Part shown: one piece after another, positions 17,751 to 26,228 of the stretch | How positions within the stretch are numbered: position 1 is the stretch's first letter | Layout: each line of letters begins with the position of its first letter | Assembly: GCF_016906995.1 (NCBI RefSeq) | Contig: NZ_JAFBBD010000008.1 | Location: 124,001 to 188,000 of the forward strand | Source: Spongiibacter marinus | GTDB lineage: Bacteria > Pseudomonadota > Gammaproteobacteria > Pseudomonadales > Spongiibacteraceae | DNA: 64,000 nt | Direction of reading: 5' to 3' | Made by a program: the position numbers and the translations under genes | The notes under the pieces: model-generated | What the model was told of the DNA's origin: nothing | Databases searched by the model: none | Seen by the model: the letters and a program-made list of their open reading frames with translations, nothing else

Positions 17751-17838
17751 GTAGGTAAAAGCTGCAATGGTGCAGTAGGCGCTTTTGTCCTAGTTTGAAA
17801 AGTGGATGCAATAGTCATCCACTAAGCAAATAACAACA

Positions 17839-19770
17839 ATGACGCGGACAATGGTTATGCGCCTTTTATTGCAAACGGGTATTGCGCTCGGCCTGGTCAC
17901 TTTCTCGTTGAGCGCCGCCTCGTCAACAATCCAGCTAGCGTCGTTGGAAACACTTGGCGAACTCAGTCTCGAAGACCTAATGGATATCGAGGTGGTCTCG
18001 GCTTCGCGGCGGGCGGAGCCGTTGCAAGATACTGCCGCGGCAGTGTTTGTACTGGACGCGGAGGATATTCGCCGCAGCGGCGTGCGCACACTTGCCGAGG
18101 CCCTGCGCTTGGTGCCAGGGCTGCAGGTAGCAAGGGTTGATTCGCATAGCTGGGCAGTAACCGCTCGCGGTTTCAACAGCACGCTTGCCGATAAGCTCGA
18201 AGTATTAATGGACGGTCGCAGCTTATATACGCCGTTATTTTCGGGCGTATTTTGGTATACCCAAGACACAGTGATGCGCGACATCGAGCGCATTGAGGTT
18301 ATACGTGGCCCCGGCGCTGCGCTATGGGGGGCGAATGCTGTCAATGGCGTGGTGAATATCGTTACGCGCTCAGCCAAGGATACGCTCGGAGGGTGGGTTG
18401 CCGCGGGCGGCGGTGGAAACTATCGAGGCTATACCGAGGCGAGGTACGGCGATGAGTTTGCTGGCGACGGTTTCTATCGTGTCTATGCCAAAAGTCAGTG
18501 GCACAGCGAACAGCAGGCTGCCAGTGGCGGGGATAGCGGTGATGAGTGGGTACACCGCCAAGCGGGATTTCGCACTGATAATAAATTATCGGATGCGCTG
18601 CGCTTAACCGTTCAGGGTGATGCCTACCGCGGCCACGTGGCTGTGCCGACAGGGGGCAAGCAAGAATACCACCGCGGCGAAAATCTGATCATGCGTCTAA
18701 GTCAGCAACATGCCGGTACGGCGAATTCAGAATACCAACTCGTCTATGATCGCAGCGCTTTTAACAATCGACTGAATTTCTCTGAGCAGCGACGCCTGCT
18801 GGATTTTGAAGTGAAGCATAATCGCCAGATCGGGCAGCGGCAGGAGCTGGTGATCGGCGGTGGCTTTAGGTTTAGTCGCGATCACATCGGCGATGTTAAC
18901 CCCTTCCTCACCGACTTTAGCCCTCGCAAGCGCGAGGACGAAACCTATGATTTGTTTATCCAGGATCAAATCAATTTTTTAAACAAGCGCCTGCGCCTCA
19001 CTCTGGGCGCTAAACTCGAGCACAACGATTACAGTGGCGATGAGTTTCAACCAAGTATTCGGGCTCGCTATAAAATTAATCCCGATAGCACCGTATGGGC
19101 AGCCTGGTCTCAGGCGGTTCGTATTCCCAACCGTCTGGATCAAGATGTCTCGTTTTCGGGTGGCTTTTTTGGCGGTGATCGCAGTTTCCACTCCGAGGAA
19201 TTGACCGCGCTGGAGGCGGGGTATCGTCAGCAGTTGAGCGGCAGTTTGTCCATAGACATCGCCGGCTTTTATAACGAGTACGAGGAGCTGCGTGGACTCA
19301 CTGATGACCTGACTAACCCTCAGATGCCGCCACCGATATTAATCGATAACGTCGGCAGCGCGCGCAGCCATGGTGTTGAGCTGACCGCGCGATGGCGAGC
19401 AAGAGCAAACATCGAGTTACTGACCAGCTATCGCTATTTCGACCTGGATGCCTCCACTCCGCCGGGCAGTTTGGATCAGTCTATTGCCGATGCCGATGCC
19501 AATGATCCCAGTCATCAGCTGAAAACGCGCCTGGATTGGGATATCAATGACCGCTGGTCGCTGTTCCTTGCGGCACGGTGGATTGGCCCTCTGGACGATC
19601 AAAATGTTGATGCCTACGCGGCAATTGATATGAATGTGATGTGGCGTATCAACGACCAGCTCGAAGCGTCTGTGCGTGTGAGTAACCTCAATGACGATGC
19701 CCATGCGGAGTTTGGTGGCGGCGTAGAGATACGGCGCAGTGTGCAAGCGCAATTGAGCTGGATGTTCTAA
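17839..19770 (+). CDS. TonB-dependent outer-membrane receptor
   Basis: A 643-residue receptor with a signal peptide (hydrophobic LLLQTGIALGLVTFSLSAAS). A short segment with a TonB-box-like IEVVSASRR is followed by a plug domain over about residues 55-165 (AVFVLDAEDIRRSGVRTLAEALRLVPG split by typical plug motifs, then IERIEVIRGPGAALWGANAV). A 22-strand-type barrel ends in QAQLSWMF with a terminal aromatic residue. It imports a ligand across the outer membrane using the proton-motive force through TonB-ExbB-ExbD. Its stop overlaps the next start (TAATG), and the third gene overlaps the second, so receptor, YfiR-like protein and kinase are one translationally coupled operon. That suggests the receptor senses or delivers the signal. 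Start could be 17839 or one of the Met codons just downstream. Confidence 0.9.
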   Translation: MTRTMVMRLLLQTGIALGLVTFSLSAASSTIQLASLETLGELSLEDLMDIEVVSASRRAEPLQDTAAAVFVLDAEDIRRSGVRTLAEALRLVPGLQVARVDSHSWAVTARGFNSTLADKLEVLMDGRSLYTPLFSGVFWYTQDTVMRDIERIEVIRGPGAALWGANAVNGVVNIVTRSAKDTLGGWVAAGGGGNYRGYTEARYGDEFAGDGFYRVYAKSQWHSEQQAASGGDSGDEWVHRQAGFRTDNKLSDALRLTVQGDAYRGHVAVPTGGKQEYHRGENLIMRLSQQHAGTANSEYQLVYDRSAFNNRLNFSEQRRLLDFEVKHNRQIGQRQELVIGGGFRFSRDHIGDVNPFLTDFSPRKREDETYDLFIQDQINFLNKRLRLTLGAKLEHNDYSGDEFQPSIRARYKINPDSTVWAAWSQAVRIPNRLDQDVSFSGGFFGGDRSFHSEELTALEAGYRQQLSGSLSIDIAGFYNEYEELRGLTDDLTNPQMPPPILIDNVGSARSHGVELTARWRARANIELLTSYRYFDLDASTPPGSLDQSIADADANDPSHQLKTRLDWDINDRWSLFLAARWIGPLDDQNVDAYAAIDMNVMWRINDQLEASVRVSNLNDDAHAEFGGGVEIRRSVQAQLSWMF

Positions 19771-20321
19771 TGATTTGGGGCAGGCGGTTCTGTGCAATAG
19801 CCTTGGTGTTGGGCCTGGCCGGCAATACGTTTGGGCAAGGCCTGGAGCAGCGCGTTAAGGCGGCGTATCTGGTTAACTTCACGCGCTTTATCAGTTGGCC
19901 CCCAGCGGCGATACGGGGTGGCGAGGAGGCAATTGATATATGCGTGGTCGGTGACCGCGACATTGCCATTGCGCTTTCCGCATTAATCAAGTCGAAATCG
20001 AGCAATGACCTCGGCATACGCAGCCGATTGATACTCCTCCCCGAAGAGAGTGAGGGGTGCGAGGTGCTATACCTTGCTGATAATAGCGGAGAGCTACAGC
20101 GCTACTGGCTGCAAAAATTACCACAGGACCACATCTTAACCATCGCCGATAACGGCGACTTTATCGACGCGGGTGGCATGATCAGTTTTGTTATTGTGTC
20201 GGGTAAGCTGCGCTTTGATATCAATCAGGCCAATATCCACCGCTCCGGTATGTCGGTGAGTTCGCGGCTTTTGAGCTTGGCGAGAACGGTGCGCCGCTCT
20301 GCTGCGAAGGGTAGTTCCTGA
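19770..20321 (+). CDS. YfiR-family (DUF4154) periplasmic protein
   Basis: A 183-residue exported protein. The signal peptide MIWGRRFCAIALVLGLAGNTFG is followed by QGLEQRVKAAYLVNFTRFISWP, the diagnostic opening of YfiR/DUF4154 proteins. Later blocks include ICVVGDRDIAIAL, ILTIADNGDFIDAGGMISFV and a C-terminal INQANIHRSGMSVSSRLLSLA, also typical of the family. In Pseudomonas, YfiR is a periplasmic repressor that binds the sensor domain of the diguanylate cyclase YfiN. Here the gene overlaps both neighbours, and the downstream partner is a histidine kinase with a YfiN-like input half. I infer that it controls that kinase from the periplasm. Confidence 0.85.
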   Translation: MIWGRRFCAIALVLGLAGNTFGQGLEQRVKAAYLVNFTRFISWPPAAIRGGEEAIDICVVGDRDIAIALSALIKSKSSNDLGIRSRLILLPEESEGCEVLYLADNSGELQRYWLQKLPQDHILTIADNGDFIDAGGMISFVIVSGKLRFDINQANIHRSGMSVSSRLLSLARTVRRSAAKGSS

Positions 20322-21874
20322 TGCTAAGGGATTTGCCGATACAGCGAAAAATACTGGTGTCGATTGTCGGCACGGTCACGGTCGTGTTGGTGATGATCGA
20401 AACGGTTTTCGTGCTGTATAACTGGATTAGCGTGCGGGAAACCGTCCAGAAGAATTTACTGGCCGTTGCAGAGGTTTTTTCGCTCAATACAACGGCGGCA
20501 ATGAGTTTTTCAGACTCCCAGGCCGCTGAGGAAATATTGTCATCGCTGCGTGGCATGCCGGAAATCCATCGCGCGTGTTTGTATCAAGGGGAAACCAAAC
20601 AAGCGCAGCTATTTGCCAGTTATGTGCGCGGCAGTGATGCCAAGGACTGCCCGCTAAGCCTGTTAGACGTGAAGGCCTCCAAGCTGCAGGTGCTTACAGT
20701 GAATCGCGATGTCTGGCTCGGCAGCGAGCGCCTGGGGCGCCTGGTGATTGAACGTCAGCTATCCGACCTGTGGGCAAGCACCCGCCTCGATATTATGTTG
20801 CTGCTGCTTATGCTGCTGCTCAGTGTGGGTATTGCTTTTGTTATATCCAATGCCTTGCAGAAGCTAATTGCTGGGCCGATTCTTGCGTTGCTCGATACCA
20901 CGCGAAAAGTGTCGCTGTCGGGTGACTATAGTTTGCGCGCCGACAAGCATGGCGACGACGAAGTCGGAGAATTAATCGATGGCTTTAATGTCATGCTCTC
21001 CCACATTGCCACCCGTGATACCGACTTGGCGAGAGCGAAGGAAGAGCTGACGCTCCGTATACATCAGGCCGATGCGGCGAATACTGAACTTCGCAAGGCC
21101 GTAGAGGACTTGAACCGAACGCAGAAACAGTTGGTCGCCACTGAAAAAATGGCCTCACTGGGTGGCCTGGTGGCCGGTGTGGCGCATGAGGTGAATACCC
21201 CTGTTGGCGTGAGTGTCACGGCCGCGTCGACGCTGCGCGCCGAGAGTATAGAAGCGGAGCAGGCCTACAACGAAGGGAAATTGACCGGCAGTGGTCTGAA
21301 GCATTACTTCGAACACTGCATGCAATCCACCGAGATTATTCTCAATAATCTACGCAGAGCGGCAGACTTAGTGCACAGCTTTAAACAGGTAGCGGTGGAT
21401 CAAACCAGCTTTGAACGCAGGAAATTTAATCTTAAAAGCTATTTTGATGAAACTCTGCTAAGTCTGCGACCAAACTTGAAGAATACGCAGATCGCTGTAG
21501 AAATAGACTGTGAGGCGTCACTGGAAGCCAACTCCGTGCCGGGTGCGATCTCGCAGATATTTACCAACTTGCTGATGAATTCCCTTATGCATGCCTTTCC
21601 AGGCGGTGAAGCCGGCCGCATACGCGTGGTGGTAACCGAATGCGACGGCGATATTGAAATCTGCTATAGCGATGATGGCTGCGGTATGGATGAAGAGGCG
21701 CGAGAAAAGATTTTTGAACCGTTTTTCACCACCAAGCGCGGCGCAGGCGGGAGTGGTCTGGGTATGCATATTGTCTTTAATCTTGTCAGCCAACAGCTGA
21801 AAGGGCAGGTTGAGGTTTTGTCTGCCGTAGGGGAAGGAACTGAAGTGCGTATTCGCTTCCCGTCGGGTCTTTAA
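20321..21874 (+). CDS. Membrane sensor histidine kinase with YfiN-like (CHASE8-like) input and HAMP
   Basis: A 517-residue inner-membrane kinase. TM1 spans about residues 11-33. A periplasmic domain of about 120 residues (AEVFSLNTTAAMSFSDSQAAEEILSSLR divided as in CHASE8 domains) is followed by TM2 at about 156-176, HAMP at about 180-232 and a coiled coil. The H-box is GLVAGVAHEVNTPVG with phospho-acceptor His289, the N-box is around residue 415 (TNLLMNSLMHAF), and G-boxes DDGCGMD and GGSGLGMHIV lie in the HATPase domain. Its start overlaps the YfiR-like stop (TGATG). There is no receiver domain and no response-regulator gene nearby, so the output is unknown. The input half resembles YfiN, but the GGDEF output is replaced by a kinase. 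Confidence 0.85.
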   Translation: MLRDLPIQRKILVSIVGTVTVVLVMIETVFVLYNWISVRETVQKNLLAVAEVFSLNTTAAMSFSDSQAAEEILSSLRGMPEIHRACLYQGETKQAQLFASYVRGSDAKDCPLSLLDVKASKLQVLTVNRDVWLGSERLGRLVIERQLSDLWASTRLDIMLLLLMLLLSVGIAFVISNALQKLIAGPILALLDTTRKVSLSGDYSLRADKHGDDEVGELIDGFNVMLSHIATRDTDLARAKEELTLRIHQADAANTELRKAVEDLNRTQKQLVATEKMASLGGLVAGVAHEVNTPVGVSVTAASTLRAESIEAEQAYNEGKLTGSGLKHYFEHCMQSTEIILNNLRRAADLVHSFKQVAVDQTSFERRKFNLKSYFDETLLSLRPNLKNTQIAVEIDCEASLEANSVPGAISQIFTNLLMNSLMHAFPGGEAGRIRVVVTECDGDIEICYSDDGCGMDEEAREKIFEPFFTTKRGAGGSGLGMHIVFNLVSQQLKGQVEVLSAVGEGTEVRIRFPSGL

Positions 21875-21889
21875 ATATCTAACTTGGCC

Positions 21890-22588
21890 TTAGAACCGAT
21901 AACTCAGCGCGAGCATCGCGATAGGCAACAGGTTCAAGTCATTCAGCTCATTTTCAACTTCACGCTGTTCGGCGGCCACTTCCTCCCGACATTGTTGGTT
22001 GCTGTTGCAGCTTCCCGTCGAGCGGATCTCAACGTTGGCGTCCCCGAGATAGGCTACACCCAGGTCGGCGCTGAAGTGAAAGCCTTGCCCGGTAGCCCTG
22101 GACCAACCGATACCCAGGTAGGGACTCACGGGTTCAAAGTCGATATTGGTAATAACATCGCCGAGTATCGCAGGCGAAAAGCGGCTGTTACCGAATTCGC
22201 AGCTGGTTGTGCCGGGTATGGGGGAGTTTTCTTCGCAGCGAGTAATGATCCTCGCGGAGCTGTTGTTAATCAATATGCCTGCACTTACCCGAAACCACTT
22301 GCCGCTGGGGTGCCAGTCCGTCAGCAGATAGGCATTGCGCAGATCGACATCGCTTTTGTAGCTGAGCTCATCGCCCTCAATACCGTTGTTGTCATCCCCT
22401 TCGAAGTCCAGTTTAAAACTGCCGTACAAGGCGCCGCCGCGAATGGCGAGTTGCGGCGAAAAACTGTACCCAAGCTCCGCGCCACCGCCAATCGTTGAAG
22501 CTTGTAGGCGCAGCGATGTGTCGGCGAGCGCAGGCGTGCTCACCGCCAGGCAGAGTAGTGCTGAGGTGGTATATCGACGTAGGTGCAT
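21890..22588 (-). CDS. Outer-membrane beta-barrel protein, unknown function
   Basis: A 232-residue protein. A signal peptide (MHLRRYTTSALLCLAVSTPALA) is followed by alternating strands such as LAIRGGALYGSFKLDFEG, WFRVSAGILINNSSARII and FHFSADLGVAYLGDANVEI, with a C-terminal LALSYRF ending in Phe, as small porin-like barrels do. Two possible extracellular loops contain cysteine pairs (TRCEENSPIPGTTSCEFG and TGSCNSNQQCREE). It is convergent with the kinase operon and has no close operon partner. I do not recognise a specific family. Confidence 0.7.
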   Translation of the reverse strand: MHLRRYTTSALLCLAVSTPALADTSLRLQASTIGGGAELGYSFSPQLAIRGGALYGSFKLDFEGDDNNGIEGDELSYKSDVDLRNAYLLTDWHPSGKWFRVSAGILINNSSARIITRCEENSPIPGTTSCEFGNSRFSPAILGDVITNIDFEPVSPYLGIGWSRATGQGFHFSADLGVAYLGDANVEIRSTGSCNSNQQCREEVAAEQREVENELNDLNLLPIAMLALSYRF

Positions 22589-22650
22589 GTTTCCTCACTG
22601 TATATTTTGACTTGGCGCTTCCACCCATTCGGGTGGTGCTGCTCGGGTCG

Positions 22651-22664
22651 AGCCTAGGTAGGCT
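22651..22664. promoter_or_regulatory. Palindromic operator-like dyad
   Basis: AGCCTAGGTAGGCT is a 14-bp dyad (6-bp arms, GG centre) 42 bases upstream of the SDR gene and within the region divergent from the barrel gene. A CCACCC-ATTC-GGGTGG hairpin lies just left, at 22621-22636. No regulator can be assigned. Confidence 0.3.
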
Positions 22665-22705
22665 TCAGGGACAAGTAATTCGAATAATTAAACAGGATAG
22701 TCAAA

Positions 22706-23494
22706 ATGTTGCTTAGAGACAAAGTCGTCATTGTGTCGGGTATCGGCCCGGGCTTGGGACAGGAGCTGGCCCTTGAAGCCGCGCGCCAGGGAGCAAAAGT
22801 GGCGATGTGTGCCCGCACCGCAAGTAAGCTCGATGATGCTGAAGCTTTGATTCGCAGTGAGGGCCTGGACAATGCGGTATTGAAGGTGGCTACCGATATT
22901 AGTGACCGCAAACAATGTAAAGAGCTGGTTGCCAAGACAATTGCCGAATTTGGCCGTATCGACGTGTTGTTTAACAGTGCCTACAACCCCGGAAACTTTG
23001 GGCCTATCGCTGAGGCAGATTTGGACAGCTGGCGAGACGCCATGGATGTGAACTTCTTCGGCACCATGGGGCTGACGCTTGAAGTCGTGCCGCAAATGAA
23101 GAAGCAGGGCGGCGGCGCGATCGTGATGATCAACACCATGGTAACCCGCAAACCCATGCCGACTCAGGGCGGCTACGGCGCCTCCAAGGCGGCGCTTGCC
23201 AGTGCAACCGCTCACCTGGCGCTAGAACTGGGGCCTGACAATATTCGTGTGAATTCGGCCTATATGGGCTGGATGTGGGGGCCGTCGGTCGAGGGCTATT
23301 TCCAAATGAATGCAGAGGCTGGCGGCCCCAGTGTAGAAGAGCAAAAAGCTGCTGTAGCCGCCAATATCCCGCTGCGCCGTATCCCCGATGACGGCGATTG
23401 CGCCAAAGCCGCTGTATTTTTGGGGTCGGAGTATTCCCGCGCGCTGACCGGTGCCGCGCTCGATGTAAATGGTGGCGATTTCTTGCCACATTAA
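22706..23494 (+). CDS. Short-chain dehydrogenase/reductase
   Basis: A 262-residue classical SDR. The nucleotide-binding motif SGIGPGLG lies at residues 11-18, the VLFNSAY stretch stands in for NNAG, and YGASK has catalytic Tyr157 and Lys161. The position 13 residues before the tyrosine, normally serine, is Thr144 (INTMVT). A C-terminal TGAALDVNGGDFLPH is typical of the fold. An acidic Asp after the second strand is not obvious and CARTASKL follows, which suggests NADP(H) preference, but this is weak. It probably oxidises or reduces a hydroxyl/keto intermediate of the acyl-CoA or steroid-like pathway encoded nearby. AGGA lies upstream of the ATG; the LuxR-type regulator gene follows. Confidence 0.85.
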   Translation: MLLRDKVVIVSGIGPGLGQELALEAARQGAKVAMCARTASKLDDAEALIRSEGLDNAVLKVATDISDRKQCKELVAKTIAEFGRIDVLFNSAYNPGNFGPIAEADLDSWRDAMDVNFFGTMGLTLEVVPQMKKQGGGAIVMINTMVTRKPMPTQGGYGASKAALASATAHLALELGPDNIRVNSAYMGWMWGPSVEGYFQMNAEAGGPSVEEQKAAVAANIPLRRIPDDGDCAKAAVFLGSEYSRALTGAALDVNGGDFLPH

Positions 23495-23522
23495 ACCGCT
23501 GCGAGGATTTAGTGCGCGATAG

Positions 23523-24740
23523 ATGAATTCCCCGCGGTCAGCGCTTAGAATCGAGGCTATTACATCACAATGGCCTCGATCTTCTATGTCTGAGATTTCT
23601 ATCTCGCCGCGTATGGACGCTCTGCTGCGCGCGCTCTACGGTGGCACTTTGGAAACGCCCCCCTGGCAGGCCTTTCTGGATCAGCTCAGGGACGCCTTGG
23701 GCGGTAACTATGCGACCTTGCTACTGCGACCGCCGAATGAGCACGACCCCGGCGTGATACTCAATGCGCTGGTGGTCTCGCCGGAAATCTATCGTGCCTA
23801 CAACGAAACTTATTTTGCCTTAGACCCCTTTGTAAACCTCCCCGATGGCGATGTTGTTACCGTTGCTGAGTACATGTCGGCAGAGGAGTTCGAGGCGTCT
23901 GAGTACTATCAAAATTATATAGAGCCAGCCAATGTGCGGCATATCCTGGGTGCCGATTTATGGCACGGCGAGGAGCTGTTGGCACGGCTGCGCGTTACGC
24001 GGCCGGAGAGCCGCGAAGATTTTGGCGCGCGGGAGAAGGCCCTGTGCAAGCAACTGCTGCCGCATATTAAACAAGCGGTGCAAATCCACTCCCGGTTACG
24101 TGAAAGTGAGCGCGAGCGGGTGCTTTATGCCAATACCATCGACAGCTTGTCGGTGGGCGTGATTACCCTGGATGCCAACGGCGATAGCTTAAATAGCAAC
24201 CCGGTCGCCGAGCGGCTGTTAGCACAAGGTCGGGGTGTCGCATTGCAAGGAGGGCGCCTGAGTTTTGAAAATCGGCGTGAGCAGCAAGACTTCAAAATGC
24301 TGCTTGGCGAGGTAATACAGGCGCATCATCAGCGAGAGGCGGGCTGTGTTCGCGCCTTTCGTCTCGCAGATGCCAGTTCGTTGAGTGGTTTAAGCCTGCT
24401 GATACGACCACTGCCGCACAGTGACCACGGTGGTGAGCGGCGTCCGGCCGTTGCGGTGTTCATTAGTGACCCGATGGCACCGCGTCAGGCACCCAGTGAT
24501 GTGTTAATCGAACTATTCGGTCTAACACCCGCTGAGTCTAAGTTAGCGGTGCGACTGGTTAACGGGCAAAGCCTGGATGAGGCATCGCTCAGTTTAAATA
24601 TTTCTCGGAATACCGCTAAGTCGCACCTGAGCTCGGTATTTTCTAAAACCGGCGTCGCGCGGCAAACACAGTTAATTCAGTTGATTTTGAACAGTGTCGT
24701 CACGCTGGCCGGCGAGCCGGCCAGCGATCGTCACGACTAG
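23523..24740 (+). CDS. LuxR-type helix-turn-helix transcriptional regulator
   Basis: A regulator of up to 405 residues. The N-terminal two-thirds has no recognisable receiver domain; it contains a ligand-binding-like region (ETYFALDPFVNLPDG, EYYQNYIEPANVRHILGADL) and a PAS-like middle (VLYANTIDSLSVGVITLDANG). The C-terminal LuxR HTH spans about residues 338-395 (FGLTPAESKLAVRLVNGQS, SLNISRNTAKSHLSSVFSKTG). The start is uncertain: ATG 23523 has a distant GAGG, and ATG 23586 (MSEISISPRMDALLRAL) gives a more typical N-terminus. It follows the SDR gene by 28 bases and may regulate the acyl-CoA cluster. Its stop overlaps the stop of the convergent AlgP-like gene. Confidence 0.8.
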   Translation: MNSPRSALRIEAITSQWPRSSMSEISISPRMDALLRALYGGTLETPPWQAFLDQLRDALGGNYATLLLRPPNEHDPGVILNALVVSPEIYRAYNETYFALDPFVNLPDGDVVTVAEYMSAEEFEASEYYQNYIEPANVRHILGADLWHGEELLARLRVTRPESREDFGAREKALCKQLLPHIKQAVQIHSRLRESERERVLYANTIDSLSVGVITLDANGDSLNSNPVAERLLAQGRGVALQGGRLSFENRREQQDFKMLLGEVIQAHHQREAGCVRAFRLADASSLSGLSLLIRPLPHSDHGGERRPAVAVFISDPMAPRQAPSDVLIELFGLTPAESKLAVRLVNGQSLDEASLSLNISRNTAKSHLSSVFSKTGVARQTQLIQLILNSVVTLAGEPASDRHD

Positions 24741-25315
24741 CTGGTGGGCGCTTTTTTAGCGGCTGCCTTTTTGGCTGCGGCCTTTTTAGCGGGTGCTTTT
24801 TTTGCAGGGGCTTTTTTAGCAGCAGCTTTTTTGGCGGGCGCCTTCTTTGCTGCGGCCTTTTTAGCTGGGGCTTTCTTTGCCGCTGCTTTTTTGACGGCCG
24901 CTTTTTTCGGTGGGTTTTTCTTGTCGAAGTCGCGCGCAGCATTGCGGGCAGCTTTAGCCAGCGCCTTAGCACGCTGGTAGTCAGCCTTTAAATCCTGCAT
25001 TTGTTCGCGGGCCATAATGACCAGCGCCTTGGCATCGACCTCAAGCTCGCGCGCAGAATCCACGGCCTTGTGAGCGCGCTCGACCTGACGCTGTATGCGA
25101 GCATCCATATTTTCCTTGGCTTTCTTTTGCAGTTCGCGCAGCTTTTCCTGCTCCTGGCGAATTTTCGCTCGCGCTTTTTCAGTTTGCGCCTTAGCGCGCT
25201 CCAGTGCTTTATCCGCGTCGGATATTAAGCGATCGCGTAGCTTTTCTACTTTATCTTCCAGAGATTCAATCTCCCGGTTGATCAGCGCTACAGGGTCTAG
25301 TTTTTGTTTAGCCAT
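24737..25315 (-). CDS. AlgP/histone H1-like protein with lysine-alanine-proline tail
   Basis: A 192-residue, strongly basic protein. Residues 1-140 are a charged coiled coil (REIESLEDKVEKLRDRLI through DYQRAKALAKAARNAARD). The last 50 or so residues are reiterated KKAAA/KKAPA pentapeptides resembling histone H1 tails and the C-terminus of Pseudomonas AlgP (AlgR3), a nucleoid-associated protein first described through alginate regulation. It probably binds DNA non-specifically in the nucleoid. The start at 25315 (MAKQKLDPVALI, GGAG about 10 bases upstream) is preferred; upstream Met codons have no ribosome site. It is divergent from the DUF1244 gene and convergent with the LuxR-type regulator. 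Confidence 0.8.
   Translation of the reverse strand: MAKQKLDPVALINREIESLEDKVEKLRDRLISDADKALERAKAQTEKARAKIRQEQEKLRELQKKAKENMDARIQRQVERAHKAVDSARELEVDAKALVIMAREQMQDLKADYQRAKALAKAARNAARDFDKKNPPKKAAVKKAAAKKAPAKKAAAKKAPAKKAAAKKAPAKKAPAKKAAAKKAAAKKAPTS
24743..24905 (-). repeat. KKAAA/KKAPA pentapeptide-coding repeats
   Basis: About ten 15-bp units encoding KKA[AP]A in the tail of the AlgP-like gene. The reiterated DNA is prone to slippage, so tail length may vary between strains. Confidence 0.8.
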
Positions 25316-25420
25316 GCTTTCTGACTCCGTCATAAAGTGTTGGGGTACGTCGCGAGCAGGAAGTCTGTTCGTTGGCTTAACATAGCAAATTTCCTGATAA
25401 TGAACAGGGTAATGCAGCGA

Positions 25421-25726
25421 ATGAGTGAACAAATTATGAACAAGTCACAGAGTGATGCGATAGAAGCTGCGGTTTTTCGCCGCTTGCTCGAGCATTTAGA
25501 CAGCCGAAAAGATGTGCAAAATATCGACTTAATGAACCTGGCGGGTTTTTGCCGTAACTGTTTGTCGAAGTGGTATGCGGCCGCAGCCGAGGAGCAGGGT
25601 ATAGAGGTGGATTACGACGCGGCGCGCGAAAAAATCTATGGCATGCCGTATTCGCAATGGAAATCGAAATACCAAACGGAAGCCAGCCCCGAGGCGCTGG
25701 CAGCGTTCAATAAAGAGCAGAAGTGA
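25421..25726 (+). CDS. DUF1244 family protein
   Basis: A small cytoplasmic protein of about 101 residues matching DUF1244 across its length: LLEHLDSRKDVQNIDLMNLAGFC is split from RNCLSKWY, which contains the conserved FCRNC pair, and then YGMPYSQWKSKYQ. Function is unknown; the paired cysteines hint at metal or redox chemistry. The start could be 25421 (MSEQIMNKSQ) or 25436 (MNKSQSD); neither has a strong ribosome site. It is divergent from the AlgP-like gene and ends 6 bases before the convergent hypothetical gene. Confidence 0.82.
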   Translation: MSEQIMNKSQSDAIEAAVFRRLLEHLDSRKDVQNIDLMNLAGFCRNCLSKWYAAAAEEQGIEVDYDAAREKIYGMPYSQWKSKYQTEASPEALAAFNKEQK

Positions 25727-25732
25727 CGGCGC

Positions 25733-26134
25733 CTAGAGGCCCCCGTTGGGGATAAAGCGATTGCGGCTATTTGCGCGAATCCAGCGCAGTGTCTCAACAG
25801 ATAGCTTTTCTCCGCGTTTGCGCAATACTTTGTTGATCCAAATGGCAGGGGATTCTGCGCCAGCTTCCCAGCCGCTAATTCGCTCTTCGGCAACAGTGAA
25901 GAAGCGAATGAGTGCCAGTAGTTCGGCGTTGTCGAAATCTGCTACAGCGAGTTGCCAGGGCTCATTAGGGAGTCGCATGACGGCGCTATAGCGCTGCTGC
26001 TCCTCCTCACTGAACGGCGCGGGTAGTTTTGCCAGGGACTGGTCGTCGCTCAGTGCTATGCAGCGCTCGAGAAAGTCTCGATCAATGGTGATAGCGGCTT
26101 TTTCAGAGTCCGGGGTCCAACTGCCAATACTCAT
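25733..26134 (-). CDS. Conserved hypothetical protein
   Basis: A 133-residue acidic soluble protein I do not recognise. It shows no signal peptide or membrane segment. Distinctive stretches are LPNEPWQLAVADFDNAELLALIRFF, broken here as LPNEPWQLAVADFD and NAELLALIRFF, then EERISGWEAGAESPAIWINKVLRKRG and LRWIRANSRNRFIPNGGL. The start at 26134 (MSIGSWTPDSEKA) has AAGGA about 11 bases upstream and is preferred to 26206. It is divergent from dinB across about 138 bases that contain a LexA box, so SOS co-regulation is possible but unproven. Confidence 0.65.
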   Translation of the reverse strand: MSIGSWTPDSEKAAITIDRDFLERCIALSDDQSLAKLPAPFSEEEQQRYSAVMRLPNEPWQLAVADFDNAELLALIRFFTVAEERISGWEAGAESPAIWINKVLRKRGEKLSVETLRWIRANSRNRFIPNGGL

Positions 26135-26228
26135 TGCTACGGCATTCCTTTTTGATTCAACGTGGGTGGTGTGGCGCACAGTATACCTCACTACCATGAG
26201 TGACAAGCGCTAGCTGCTCACGTAAAGT

